64,000 nucleotides of DNA from Leptospira neocaledonica (GCF_002812205.1 NZ_NPEA01000009.1:153973-217972), one strand, 5' to 3'; counted from the stretch's first letter, positions 9,914 through 18,755 are shown. The notes: generated by a model from the sequence alone, not told the origin. Numbers and translations: made by a program.

Positions 9914-10137
9914 ATTCCATCCAATTTAATATTTGTTTTACGTCATAGGAAATCGAACGTGTAGATCAAGAGAATATTATAACGGAAAAACGATCTGTCC
10001 CTTGGCAAGAAGAAAATTCAGTCCAAATCAATATGTGATCAGATATTCCGAACAGGTGCTTCATTCGGAGAATTCGCGACCTGTCTGTTTTTAGTACGCC
10101 CTCAGTCCGATTGCAACTGAGGGTTTTAAATTTAGAA
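9914..10137. other. Intergenic region with one inverted repeat
   Basis: No gene seen. An 8-bp perfect inverted repeat CCCTCAGT/ACTGAGGG (10099-10106 and 10116-10123) is followed by TTTT only on the plus side, so it is a poor terminator for the minus-strand citrate synthase homologue ending at 10138. The rest is AT-rich and likely holds the promoter of the lipoprotein gene. Confidence 0.5.
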
Positions 10138-11421
10138 TTATCTTTCCAGAATTTGTCTGTACTTTCTGTGAGTCTCACCTGTAAAGATCTGACGAGGACG
10201 GACCTTATGAGATGCATTCACTCCGATCCTTTGCTCTCTCCAGTGTGCTAACCAACCGGGAAGTTTACCTATCGCCTGCATTGCAGTGAAAAGTTCTTTA
10301 GGAATTCCTAAACTATGAAATAGGATCGCGCTATAAAATTCTAGATTAGGGTAAAGATTTTTTTCTAAATAGAAAGAATCTTTACTTACGAAGTCGTCCA
10401 CTTGCAGAGCGATTTCTGCGATTGGATCCAACTTCTTCTGCTTATAAAATTCAGAGAATAGTTTTTGGGCGATGGTAGAACGTTTACTCTTCACCTTGTA
10501 TGCGTCGTGACCGAAACATGTGGAGTGAAGTTGTGATTCTCCCTTTTTGAATCTTTCAAAAAATTCCGGAACCGAAAGTTTGGATTTTATAATATCTTCG
10601 ATCAATTCTACTGCAGCGACCTGTCTTCCACCTTCTCTGGAACCCCAAAGCGCGTTGATCGCAGAAGAAACGGATGCGAATATATTTGCCTGAGTAGAAC
10701 CAATCAGCTGAACAGTAGTATTGGAAACATTCTGCTCATGGTCCGCGTACAAGATCCAAAGTTGGTTCAGGATCCTATCATGCTCTTCCGAAGGTTGGTA
10801 TTTTACCGACGGAATAGAGAAGAGCATATATAAGAAATTTGTACAATACGGATGGCGATCCACAGGATAAACGAAAGGTTGCCCTATCATTTTTTTATAA
10901 GAGAACGCGGCGATTGTCCTGATCTTTGCCAAGAGTCGAGCTGCTTGGTCGATCCCTCTGTCCAGATATTCTTCGTACTCGTCTTGGTAATAGCTGGATA
11001 GGGAAGAAACCATTACGGAAAGGACTGCAAGAGGGTGAGCTCTTCCCGGGAATCCGTCGAATAGATTGATCATATCTTCGTGGATCAAACTATGTTTGGA
11101 AAGTTTATTGGAGAATTCTTTTAACTGCTTTTCGTTTGGAAGATCTCCATAAATCAGCAAATAGCTGGTCTCTACGAAAGTGGAATAATGCACCAATTCT
11201 GCTACGTCGTAACCTCTGTATTGTAAATCTCCAGTCAGAGGATCTCTTCTGGAAATTTTACTTTGGGCGTACGCCGTATTAAAAAAACCGGGATCGTAAG
11301 AAGTAAGTCCCGTCTTATTATGCAAATCTCTAATATCGATTCCTTTATTACCGTCAGTTCCGGTGATTACTGGAAGACGGTGGACCTGGTCTCCGAATTT
11401 CAACTCTACGAAATCGCTCAT
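10138..11421 (-). CDS. Citrate synthase homologue with substituted active-site residues
   Basis: 427 residues, collinear with type II (E. coli GltA-like) citrate synthase: IDIRDLHNKTG, the DPGFFNTA segment, ADHEQNVSNTTVQLIGS (oxaloacetate-binding His228 kept), FGHDAYK (His305 kept) and RPRQIFTG. Two of the three catalytic residues differ. The GPxHGGAN motif reads GSREGGRQ, with Glu263 where E. coli has His264, and the NVDFYS motif reads NLEFYS, with Glu361 where E. coli has Asp362. The Arg of GHRVYK is also lost. It may be a specialised synthase, a weakly active enzyme or a paralogue with another substrate; the fold assignment is sure, the reaction is not. It is divergent from the AraC-type regulator, 127 nt away. 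Confidence 0.85.
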   Translation of the reverse strand: MSDFVELKFGDQVHRLPVITGTDGNKGIDIRDLHNKTGLTSYDPGFFNTAYAQSKISRRDPLTGDLQYRGYDVAELVHYSTFVETSYLLIYGDLPNEKQLKEFSNKLSKHSLIHEDMINLFDGFPGRAHPLAVLSVMVSSLSSYYQDEYEEYLDRGIDQAARLLAKIRTIAAFSYKKMIGQPFVYPVDRHPYCTNFLYMLFSIPSVKYQPSEEHDRILNQLWILYADHEQNVSNTTVQLIGSTQANIFASVSSAINALWGSREGGRQVAAVELIEDIIKSKLSVPEFFERFKKGESQLHSTCFGHDAYKVKSKRSTIAQKLFSEFYKQKKLDPIAEIALQVDDFVSKDSFYLEKNLYPNLEFYSAILFHSLGIPKELFTAMQAIGKLPGWLAHWREQRIGVNASHKVRPRQIFTGETHRKYRQILER

Positions 11422-11548
11422 ACCGATAGGAAACAGGGGAAGGGCAGAAGAGTCAAACCTTCCTTGGCGTACCCTGCAATTTTCCCTTTCGGCTGGACAA
11501 AACTTTCGCCTTAGATTTACTCTCCCGAAGTTTCGAAGGAATTTTGTT

Positions 11549-12643
11549 TTGGAGCATCTGCCCGGTTTTTTTCTTCATTTTTGGATCCAATTTGGAACCG
11601 CACTTTGCCTACTTCTTGCGGCGATGGAACTCGCTAAAAAAAAGGAAAATGCGATGCCGGGTGGGATCTTCTATCTAGCTATCATTCTCGCCTTGGTGGA
11701 GAGTCGATTGGGCTTAGGTCTGCTACCATGGGCGGCGGATCATATCTGGTTTTGGCCGGCATTCTTTCCTGCAGTCTGGGCTGTAGGTCCCACATTACTT
11801 TTGGTTTCTAGGAATATGGTCCAATTTGCTTTGGACAGAGAGATCCAGATTGGAAAACATTTTATTCCGGCAATTTTACTCTTACTCGGAGAATTAACAG
11901 CTTATACGATTCTACCTGCAGAAGAGATCAGAGAATATATTCGAAATGCGATGTTCGGTTCTAATGTGGATGTTCTGACTGGAGTCACCATATTCGGTTC
12001 CATCCACCAAACGGTTTATTCCATTTTTCTTTGGGTATTATTCAGAAAAGCATCCAAGGAAACGGATATACCGCTTTCTTCTTTAGTATATACGATCCTG
12101 ATCGTAGTGTTTACCACCATACAACTTTGTTGGTTCGGATATTTTTTGAAGAATCAATTTTTATTAGCTGCAGGTTCTAGTTTCCAAACTCTGGGGATCG
12201 TTCTTGTATTTTTATTCTCCTCAAGATATCCGAATTTTTTCATTTCTTTGAAGTCGGAGATCCAACAGAAAAGATACGAGAGGACCCAACTGAATGGATT
12301 GGATCTGGACCAACTTCATACTCGTATCAAGGAGCTGGTCGAGGCGGATAAAATATATAAGGAAGAAAGTCTGAAAATCCAAGACTTCGCCGAAAAACTA
12401 TTGGTATCTCCTCACCAACTTTCCCGCATTCTAAACGAGACCTACGGCAAAAACTTCAATGAATTCCTAAATTCATTTCGAGTAGAAGAGGCCAAAACTC
12501 TTCTATTAGAGGACCTGGAACGAACTGTTCTTTCGATCGCATACGATGTTGGATTTAATACTAAGTCCACATTTAATGCACAGTTTTTGAAAATCACAGG
12601 AATGACTCCTCTAGAATGGAGAAAAAAAGGTAGCAAACTATAA
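11549..12643 (+). CDS. Membrane-anchored AraC-family transcriptional regulator
   Basis: 364 residues from the chosen start. The N-terminal 230 are hydrophobic, with about seven membrane segments (for example HFWIQFGTALCLLLAAMEL, IFYLAIILALVESRLGLGLL, FIPAILLLLGELTAYTIL). The C-terminal 100 form an AraC/XylS helix-turn-helix domain (KIQDFAEKLLVSPHQLSRIL and VLSIAYDVGFNTKSTFNAQF with the TPLEWR end). Membrane 7TM-AraC regulators are common in Leptospira. The open frame extends upstream over the citrate synthase start, but TTG at 11549 has AAGGA 8 nt before it and begins the first membrane segment, so it was preferred. Divergence from the citrate synthase homologue makes that gene a possible target. 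Confidence 0.83.
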   Translation: MEHLPGFFLHFWIQFGTALCLLLAAMELAKKKENAMPGGIFYLAIILALVESRLGLGLLPWAADHIWFWPAFFPAVWAVGPTLLLVSRNMVQFALDREIQIGKHFIPAILLLLGELTAYTILPAEEIREYIRNAMFGSNVDVLTGVTIFGSIHQTVYSIFLWVLFRKASKETDIPLSSLVYTILIVVFTTIQLCWFGYFLKNQFLLAAGSSFQTLGIVLVFLFSSRYPNFFISLKSEIQQKRYERTQLNGLDLDQLHTRIKELVEADKIYKEESLKIQDFAEKLLVSPHQLSRILNETYGKNFNEFLNSFRVEEAKTLLLEDLERTVLSIAYDVGFNTKSTFNAQFLKITGMTPLEWRKKGSKL

Positions 12644-12720
12644 GTTCGGACGATCGTTTTTCACATATCGGTTAGGATAAAACCTTCCTGTTGGATTCCG
12701 CAAGGAAGGAGAAGAGACCG

Positions 12721-13668
12721 ATGTCCCGAGAAACATATCCTAAAGAAGAACTAGAATCTTACCGCAAAGTGCAAGCCTTGGCATACGAAGCGGTGGAATC
12801 CGTACGCAAGGAATTATACCCAGGGATCACGGAAAAAGAAGCAGCCCGCAAAATCGACGATTATATCCGAAATGCCGGAGGAACATCTTTCTTTCATTAT
12901 GGATTTGCATGGTTCGGAGATAGAACCGCATTCCGAGGATTCAAACGTCCACTCTCCTTAAATTATTTAAAAAAAGGAGAAGGTTTACTTCCCCATTTTG
13001 GAGGAAAGTTCCAACCATCCAATCGCAGATTAGAAGAAGGTATGGCAGTGATCCTGGACGTAGCTCCTACGTTTGCAGGAAGAGCCGCAGATGTGGGATA
13101 TGCATTTTCATTCGGTAAAAATCCGGAACATGACAAAGCACTCGCAAACCTAGAAGAATACAGGGGGTTGATCTTAAGAAGGGTCCTAGAAGAAAGAACC
13201 TTGGCTGAAATCTATTTGGAAGTGGATGCAAGGATCCGTGCTTCCGGATACGTTAACTGTCATTCCATCTATCCTCAGGGAGTTTTAGGTCATAAGGTGG
13301 GAAGACTTCCCGCTTATAATTTCCCTGGTGGAAGAGTGAACGGATTTCCGTTCCAAACATTCGCCTATTTATTCCCTCAAATGATAAAAGATCTGATCCC
13401 AGGAGTTTCGGGCCATTCACCATTATGGGGAGAAGGTTCCGACTTTAGAGCTGAACCTGGACTCTGGGCTGTAGAACCTCATATCGGTAAGATATATAAC
13501 GGCTCCAAAGAATCGGAATCTTTCGGAGCAAAATGGGAAGAGATCCTGGTGGTTACGGACTCCACAGCATACTGGTTGGATGAGGATCTTCCTCATGTTC
13601 GCCTTTGGAAGGAGAAGAACAAGAGCAAGTCAGGCGCCAAAAAACAAAAAGAAAAAGTTCCGGCTTAA
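12721..13668 (+). CDS. M24-family metallopeptidase (Xaa-Pro / methionine aminopeptidase-like)
   Basis: 315 residues of the pita-bread fold. Metal ligands can be placed as Asp in VILDVAP, Asp in AADVGY, His in LGHKVGR, Glu in VEPHIG and the following acidic pair EEILVV. The N-terminal extension of creatinase-type enzymes is absent, so the closest description is an aminopeptidase P / MAP-like single domain. The substrate is unknown. ATG 12721 is chosen because AAGGAGAAG lies just upstream; a TTG ten codons earlier is less likely. It opens a plus-strand run with 46 nt to the next gene. Confidence 0.85.
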   Translation: MSRETYPKEELESYRKVQALAYEAVESVRKELYPGITEKEAARKIDDYIRNAGGTSFFHYGFAWFGDRTAFRGFKRPLSLNYLKKGEGLLPHFGGKFQPSNRRLEEGMAVILDVAPTFAGRAADVGYAFSFGKNPEHDKALANLEEYRGLILRRVLEERTLAEIYLEVDARIRASGYVNCHSIYPQGVLGHKVGRLPAYNFPGGRVNGFPFQTFAYLFPQMIKDLIPGVSGHSPLWGEGSDFRAEPGLWAVEPHIGKIYNGSKESESFGAKWEEILVVTDSTAYWLDEDLPHVRLWKEKNKSKSGAKKQKEKVPA

Positions 13669-13714
13669 ACAGGATACATTCAATAATTTTAATATTAAAT
13701 TTAGAAGGCTTATT

Positions 13715-14566
13715 ATGAGCAGCGAAATATTACAGGATAAGGATTTTCATTTTTATCCGGTCAGGAAACCTAAATTCGAATTCAGCGAGAATGGCACCAG
13801 TAAACACTGGATGGACGGTTCCGCTTACAAAACCCATATTCTGAATACCTGGACTCTATTCTTTCCGGATGGAGAAAGATTTTTTATCAGAAGTATCCAG
13901 AAATTTCTGCCGAACATCAAGGATCCAAGAGTTCTTCGGAACGCAAAGGCATTCATGGGCCAAGAAGCGCAGCATGCAGGAGAACATAAAAAGACCTGGA
14001 AAATCCTAGAAGACCAGGGTTTTAAGATCAAAACATTCACTGATTTTGTGAATTCATTCTTCGTAAATTTTGTAGAAAAGATGATGTCGGCTAAGTCTTG
14101 TTTGGCGGCGACTGCAGGCGCGGAACATTATACTTCTCTTGTGGCTACAATCGGTTTGCAAATCAAGGCCTTGGATCAGGCGGAATCGGAGATGAAACGT
14201 CTTTGGGAATGGCATGCGGCAGAAGAGATAGAACATAAATCCGCGGCTTACGATGTATTCTTGGATATCAGCGGAAATTATTTCAGAAGAATGATCACTT
14301 TCCTTGGAGTGACAATCGTATTCTGGGCGGCGACATTTATAGGTGCGGAAATTCTTCTTTGGCAAGAGGGACTTACTTTTAAATGGAAAACCAGAAAAGA
14401 TGCTTTCCGTTTTATCTTTATAGACGAAAAGGTTTTCTTTCATGCGCTGGGTGCATTTTTCAGATACTTCCGTCCTAATTTTCATCCGGAACAAGAAGAT
14501 AATCTGGAGTTGAGTAGGACAATCTTCGAATCGCCAGAGCATAGATATTATAAGGAAATTGCATGA
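13715..14566 (+). CDS. Predicted metal-dependent hydrolase (PF10118 family, ferritin-like)
   Basis: 283 residues. Helical protein with repeated E/H motifs typical of PF10118: QEAQHAGEHKK (about 88-98), a second helix with AGAEHYTS, and WHAAEEIEHKSAAYD, which together could form a di-iron-like site. A hydrophobic stretch (FLGVTIVFWAATFIGAEILL) near 207-226 suggests membrane association. Start ATG 13715 has AGAAGG 6 nt upstream; the longer open frame overlaps the M24 gene. Its stop overlaps the start of the SDR by 4 nt. These proteins often neighbour SDR and alpha/beta-hydrolase genes, as here; lipid or sterol-like substrates are plausible but unproven. Confidence 0.85.
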   Translation: MSSEILQDKDFHFYPVRKPKFEFSENGTSKHWMDGSAYKTHILNTWTLFFPDGERFFIRSIQKFLPNIKDPRVLRNAKAFMGQEAQHAGEHKKTWKILEDQGFKIKTFTDFVNSFFVNFVEKMMSAKSCLAATAGAEHYTSLVATIGLQIKALDQAESEMKRLWEWHAAEEIEHKSAAYDVFLDISGNYFRRMITFLGVTIVFWAATFIGAEILLWQEGLTFKWKTRKDAFRFIFIDEKVFFHALGAFFRYFRPNFHPEQEDNLELSRTIFESPEHRYYKEIA

Positions 14567-15363
14567 GCAGATTAAGCGGGAAAAATGTTTTAATCACCGG
14601 AGCAAGCGGTGGTTTCGGTAAAGAATTAACCAAACAACTCTTAAAGAAAGGTGCAAATCTTGTACTTACGGATATGAAAGCACCTGAAACCAAATCCGAA
14701 TTTTATTTGGAAAATTCACAAACGGTTCCTGGTAAAATACTCGGAAGTTTTGCGGCGGATTTAAGTAGCGAAACAGGTTGCGAAAAAGCTTATAAAGAAA
14801 CGATTAAGATCCAACCTAAGATCGATATCCTAGTCAATAATGCGGGCTTGGCATTCGGTGGAAGACTGCTGGATGTTCCTGCAGACAAATGGAAATTGAT
14901 CTTGGACGTAAATTTGTACGCTCCTATCTATCTTTCTCGTTTATTCTTACCTGCGATGTTGGAAAGAAAATACGGACAGATTGTAAATCTATCTTCCTGT
15001 GCCGGGATCACTGCTCCGGGAGAGTTAGTGTATTATTCGGTTTCTAAGTTCGGGATCAGAGCCTTGGGCGAAGCATTAGATTCAGGTTATAGAAAACAAG
15101 GGATCTATACGACCAATATATATCCTTTCTTCGCGAATACTAATATACTACATTCTCAACAATTCGGAACGGATAAACCTAAAGTAGTTCCTTCTTTGAT
15201 CGTAGACAGTCCTCAGATGGTTGTTCGAGCCATAGTAAGAGGAATTGAAAAAAGAAAGATGCATGTCTTCCCTGGATTCACCGCGAAGTTATTGCGCTTC
15301 TTGACCAGACTGTCTCCTGGTTTTTTAAGAGGAATGGAAAGACTAGGACAAAAATTTTCTTAA
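14563..15363 (+). CDS. Short-chain dehydrogenase/reductase (SDR)
   Basis: 266 residues, classical SDR. NAD(P)-binding glycines ITGASGGFGKE (11-21), NNAG near 92, and catalytic Ser with YSVSK (Tyr/Lys) near 160. The C-terminal end carries a hydrophobic/basic patch (KLLRFLTRLSPGFLRGM) suggesting membrane contact, as in SDRs acting on lipid substrates. Translationally coupled to the PF10118 gene by ATGA overlap and followed 17 nt later by the alpha/beta hydrolase. Substrate not deducible. Confidence 0.9.
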   Translation: MSRLSGKNVLITGASGGFGKELTKQLLKKGANLVLTDMKAPETKSEFYLENSQTVPGKILGSFAADLSSETGCEKAYKETIKIQPKIDILVNNAGLAFGGRLLDVPADKWKLILDVNLYAPIYLSRLFLPAMLERKYGQIVNLSSCAGITAPGELVYYSVSKFGIRALGEALDSGYRKQGIYTTNIYPFFANTNILHSQQFGTDKPKVVPSLIVDSPQMVVRAIVRGIEKRKMHVFPGFTAKLLRFLTRLSPGFLRGMERLGQKFS

Positions 15364-15380
15364 ACTAAGAGGCGGAAAAT

Positions 15381-16325
15381 ATGGCGGCTACCCAACTGGA
15401 AAACGGAGTAAAAAAGGAAAAGACGGAAGTTTTCAAGGAAACCTTCGTCCATAACGGCGACGTTTCTTTATATGTAAAATACAATCATACTGCGAAGGAA
15501 AGACCGAATAGACCTACAGTCCTATTCGTTCATGGATATCCTGACGATCATAGAGTTTGGTCCTACCAGATGGAGTCCTTAAAAGAGGATTATAATGTAG
15601 CCGCGCTAGATCTTAGAGGTTCGGGAAAATCGGATAAACCTAAAAAACAAAAAGCATATAACGTTCGCAGAATATTCGAAGATCTTGAATCGGTAATTCG
15701 ATTTATAGGAAATGATAAGCCTGTACATATTGTTGCGCATGATTGGGGCTCCTTGATCAGTTGGGCATTCGTTGCCGACGAACAAAAATCAGTATGGGCA
15801 AAATCATATACAGCGATGGGCGGGCCTCATCCTGTGCTTGGAAAACGGAGCGCTTTCCAAATGGCTTTTTCTGGAAATCCAATCTCTTTATACAAAGCTC
15901 TTTCTCAACTTAAAAGATCTTGGTACATTCTATATTTCCAAATTCCTTTCGTACCTGAATGGGTATGGAAAACTTTCAGTAAGTTTTTCTGGAAGTATAC
16001 GATGAACACTGGTGGAGTTCCTAAGAATGATATTCTTAGAAATAAATCCAAAGAAGAAATTGTTGCGACTACAGTTTCAAATGTGAATTTGTATCGAGAA
16101 CTTTTAAGAGGGGAGAAGTATCCGGAACCAAAACATATCAAGACTCCGGTCCAGGTTTTAATCCCTTTGAAAGATTTTGCGATCCGACCGGAGTTGTACA
16201 GACTTCATGAAAGGATCTGCGATTCCTATCGAGAATATACATATGATAGCAATCACTGGATCCAAAGAACTATGCCCGATACGGTCAGCGAAAAGATCAG
16301 AGAGTTTGTCTGGGAGATCGGCTAA
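15381..16325 (+). CDS. Alpha/beta-fold hydrolase, epoxide-hydrolase-like
   Basis: 314 residues. Oxyanion motif VHGYPDDH (50-57), nucleophile elbow VAHDWGS with Asp rather than Ser (as in epoxide hydrolases and haloalkane dehalogenases), cap domain in the middle, a late acidic residue and catalytic His in DSNHWIQRTMPD. The Asp nucleophile excludes a simple serine esterase. RBS GAGGCGG lies upstream of the ATG. Last member of the 13.7-16.3 kb trio with PF10118 and SDR genes; the three could process one lipophilic compound. Confidence 0.88.
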   Translation: MAATQLENGVKKEKTEVFKETFVHNGDVSLYVKYNHTAKERPNRPTVLFVHGYPDDHRVWSYQMESLKEDYNVAALDLRGSGKSDKPKKQKAYNVRRIFEDLESVIRFIGNDKPVHIVAHDWGSLISWAFVADEQKSVWAKSYTAMGGPHPVLGKRSAFQMAFSGNPISLYKALSQLKRSWYILYFQIPFVPEWVWKTFSKFFWKYTMNTGGVPKNDILRNKSKEEIVATTVSNVNLYRELLRGEKYPEPKHIKTPVQVLIPLKDFAIRPELYRLHERICDSYREYTYDSNHWIQRTMPDTVSEKIREFVWEIG

Positions 16326-16394
16326 GAAACTCAAACGTGATCACTTAGAACTAAAAAAAAGAAACCATATCCGTTCAAAAAGGGTCAGATACAT

Positions 16395-16949
16395 ATGATC
16401 TTGAACGGAATTCAAAAAATTCTAGTTTTATGGAAAGAGAAAGTTCTTCCAAATTCGGGCGCACTTTCTTTTTTGATCATACCTTTTTTCGCCTTGGTTT
16501 TAGTTGCGGATCAGGCAAAATCTCTTTCAGATAAAGAAGTTCATAAATATTTTTATGAAACTTGGAAATTAGAGATCGATCCCAGAGATAATTTGGAATT
16601 GTTCAAAGAAGCTCAACATTGGATCGGCATACCTCATCGAGATAATGGCAAAGACGAATCAGGAATAGATTGTTCTAGTCTTGCTGCAAAGCTAGTGCAA
16701 AAAGCATATTCCAAAACGATTGCAGGTTCTTCTGAAAGTATTTCAAAGCAGGTCAAAAAGATCTCCGAATCTGATCTGCAAGAGGGTGATTTAGTATTTT
16801 TTAATATATACGGCGAGAAGATTAGTCATATGGGAGTTTACCTGAAGGATAGAAAGTTCGTCCACGCTTCCGTAGTAAAAGGTGTGACCGTAAATTCTTT
16901 GGACGAAAAATATTATCAGACTAGATTCGTGTTTGCCGGAAGATTATGA
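16395..16949 (+). CDS. NlpC/P60 (C40) family cysteine peptidase, exported
   Basis: 184 residues. A membrane/signal segment (about 21-40, ending LVADQAKS) precedes a compact NlpC/P60 domain with catalytic Cys93 in GIDCSSLAAKL, His in ISHMGVYL and the third polar residue in KFVHAS. The family cleaves D-Glu-diamino-acid bonds in peptidoglycan stem peptides. It is followed 51 nt later by a D-Ala-D-Ala dipeptidase gene, giving a two-gene cell-wall unit. Confidence 0.88.
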   Translation: MILNGIQKILVLWKEKVLPNSGALSFLIIPFFALVLVADQAKSLSDKEVHKYFYETWKLEIDPRDNLELFKEAQHWIGIPHRDNGKDESGIDCSSLAAKLVQKAYSKTIAGSSESISKQVKKISESDLQEGDLVFFNIYGEKISHMGVYLKDRKFVHASVVKGVTVNSLDEKYYQTRFVFAGRL

Positions 16950-17000
16950 CGCTTCATAAGTATTGACAATCAAAGTCTAAGAGTCGAAATCAACTCTTGT

Positions 17001-17660
17001 ATGAGAGTTTACAGCTTTAGTCTGATCTTCCTTTTGTTTACCTTCTATGATTGCCAAAAACCTCCTACCCCAAAATTAGAAGAAGTTAAACCTTTCTTAA
17101 AAATTGAAAAGGGCTTAGTCAACATAAAGGATATAGACCCGAATATAGTGGTCGATTTACGTTATTCTACTTCGGAGAATTTTACAGGCTCCATTATCTA
17201 TCCTTTTCAAACTTGTTTACTCAGAAAAGAAACGGCAGAAAAACTAAAAGCTGCTAACGCCGATTTTCAGAGTTATGGATATAGAATTAAGATCTGGGAT
17301 GGGTATCGTCCCCCTTACGCACAAATGGTCCTATGGGAGAAAGTCCCCGATCCAAGGTATGTAGGAAATCCTACAAAAGGAGGGTCCGTTCATAACCGAG
17401 GGGGAGCAGTCGATCTTACTCTTATAGATTCGGAAGGAAAAGAATTGGAAATGCCAAGCGCTTACGACGAATTTACATACAAAGCTTCTCCTTTTCGCAA
17501 AGATCTGGACCCGGCCGTTTCTAAAAATCTAGAAGTCCTTGTTGGAATTCTAACAAAACATGGATTCAAACAGATCAGTTCCGAATGGTGGCATTATAAT
17601 GACGGGGATGCGAAAGTTTATCCCTTAGTAGAGGTGGATCCAAAACTTTGGGAGAAATGA
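17001..17660 (+). CDS. D-alanyl-D-alanine dipeptidase, VanX/DdpX-like (M15D), lipoprotein
   Basis: 219 residues with a signal peptide and lipobox-like TFYDC (Cys18). Zn-binding and catalytic motifs are in place: SVHNRGGAVDLTL (SxHxxGxAxD) and SSEWWHYND (ExxWH). VDLRYSTSENFTG and the DGYRP motif are also diagnostic. It probably cleaves D-Ala-D-Ala in the periplasm as part of wall recycling; the lipidated form and the lack of vanHA partners argue against a vancomycin-resistance role. The stop overlaps the next start (ATGA). Confidence 0.9.
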   Translation: MRVYSFSLIFLLFTFYDCQKPPTPKLEEVKPFLKIEKGLVNIKDIDPNIVVDLRYSTSENFTGSIIYPFQTCLLRKETAEKLKAANADFQSYGYRIKIWDGYRPPYAQMVLWEKVPDPRYVGNPTKGGSVHNRGGAVDLTLIDSEGKELEMPSAYDEFTYKASPFRKDLDPAVSKNLEVLVGILTKHGFKQISSEWWHYNDGDAKVYPLVEVDPKLWEK

Positions 17661-18607
17661 AACATTTAGAAATGTTCTCCAATCGCCTGACTAGAATGTC
17701 CAAACATTGGAAAAAATGGGCGAGACGAAGGGGAATTACCTGTTTTCGGATCTACGATCGCGATATACCTCAGGTTCCGATCGTAATTGACTTGTATGAA
17801 AATTACTGTCTGGTCTCCGAATACTTAAATTCTTATCCGATGTCCGAGGAAGAGAGAGAATCGGAAAGAAATATTATCCGTAATTTTATAATCGAAATCC
17901 TTCAACTTGTTCCTGAAAATTTATTTTGGAAAACGAGAGAGCGCAAAAAAGGAAATCTACAATACGAAAAGTTGGATACCCAAGAGAAATCGATCCTGGC
18001 ACATGAAGGTGGATTGAAGTTCAAAGTGAATCTAAGCGATTATCTGGATAGCGGACTTTTTTTGGATCATCGAACTACTCGAGATCTTTTTAGAAAAGAA
18101 GCTTCTGGGAAGAATGTTCTAAATTTATATTCTTATACCGGCGCATTCTCGGTATATGCCGCTGCCGGTGGCGCAGAAAAAATTACCAGCGTCGATCTTT
18201 CTCAAAAATATTTGGATTGGTCCAAAGAAAATTTCGAACTTAACGGATTGTCTCACAAAGAGCATGAGTTTATTAGAGAAGATATTACAGAATGGTTGAA
18301 GAGGGAAAGAAACAATCCGAATAGAACACAATACGATCTTATTATTGTTGATCCTCCTACATTCTCGAATAGTAAGAAGATGAGGGACATTTTTGATGTC
18401 CAGAGAGATTATTCTTTTTTACTGAATTCAATTTTTCGGGATTTTTCTGCGCCGGGTGCAATCCTCTTTTTCTCCACAAATTTTCGAAAATTCAAATTGG
18501 ATTCGGATGAGCTTCTTTGGGAAGACATTCAGGATATTACCAAACAAACTCATCCGGAAGATTTTAGAAATGAGAAGATCCGATTTGTTTGGAAGATGAG
18601 GAAGTGA
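17657..18607 (+). CDS. Class I SAM-dependent rRNA methyltransferase, RlmK/RlmI-like
   Basis: 316 residues, matching the C-terminal half of E. coli RlmKL (23S rRNA m7G2069) and related RlmI. NRLTRMSKHWKKWARRRGI and RIYDRDIPQVPIVIDLYE form the EEHEE-like entry, then DSGLFLDHRTTR, NLYSYTGAFSVYAAAGG (SAM motif I), VDLS, and the catalytic DPPTFSNSKKM. It lacks the RlmL half found in enterics. Start ATG 17657 overlaps the vanX-like stop; a TTG three codons upstream is possible. Transcription ends at the hairpin right after it. Confidence 0.88.
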   Translation: MKHLEMFSNRLTRMSKHWKKWARRRGITCFRIYDRDIPQVPIVIDLYENYCLVSEYLNSYPMSEEERESERNIIRNFIIEILQLVPENLFWKTRERKKGNLQYEKLDTQEKSILAHEGGLKFKVNLSDYLDSGLFLDHRTTRDLFRKEASGKNVLNLYSYTGAFSVYAAAGGAEKITSVDLSQKYLDWSKENFELNGLSHKEHEFIREDITEWLKRERNNPNRTQYDLIIVDPPTFSNSKKMRDIFDVQRDYSFLLNSIFRDFSAPGAILFFSTNFRKFKLDSDELLWEDIQDITKQTHPEDFRNEKIRFVWKMRK

Positions 18608-18619
18608 AAGATTACAAAT

Positions 18620-18666
18620 AAAATTCAGGTTTGTTGGAGCTCCTACAAAATTGCCCTGAATTTTTT
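18620..18666 (+). terminator. Terminator-like hairpin whose loop contains a repeat palindrome
   Basis: AAAATTCAGG (18620-18629) pairs perfectly with CCTGAATTTT (18655-18664), followed by TTTTTT. Between the arms sits a near-perfect 20-bp palindrome (18630-18649). Located 12 nt after the methyltransferase stop, it reads as an intrinsic terminator interrupted by, or built around, a dispersed repeat. Confidence 0.7.
18630..18649. repeat. Dispersed palindrome, copy 1
   Basis: TTTGTTGGAGCTCCTACAAA, a 20-bp palindrome with one mismatched pair. Shares the core TGTTGGAnnTCCWACA with four other copies in this window. Confidence 0.75.
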
Positions 18667-18707
18667 AGTCGTAAAATTTACGATTTTATGATAGAAGGCG
18701 AGAGGGT

Positions 18708-18755
18708 TCCCACGGGCCACTCCCCCCAATCCCAATGCAGGGTGGGGGTCGTTTT
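18708..18755 (-). repeat. C-rich dispersed repeat R2, copy 1
   Basis: Read on the minus strand this starts AAAAACGACCCCCACCCTG, continues with TTGGG and ends TGGGA. It aligns over 48 nt with 33848-33895, with about three quarters identical by eye. It can fold (CCC/GGG arms) and on the plus strand ends in a T run, so it may also act as a terminator. Confidence 0.65.

Noticed and set aside
10099..10123. Terminator for the citrate synthase homologue
   Set aside because: Hairpin is good but T run is on the plus side only, the wrong strand for that gene.
11363..11548. N-terminal extension of the AraC regulator
   Set aside because: Overlaps the citrate synthase start and is soluble and unlike the family; TTG 11549 has a good ribosome binding site.
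17001..17660. Vancomycin-resistance vanX
   Set aside because: No vanH/vanA genes and it is a lipoprotein next to a wall peptidase, so wall recycling is more likely.
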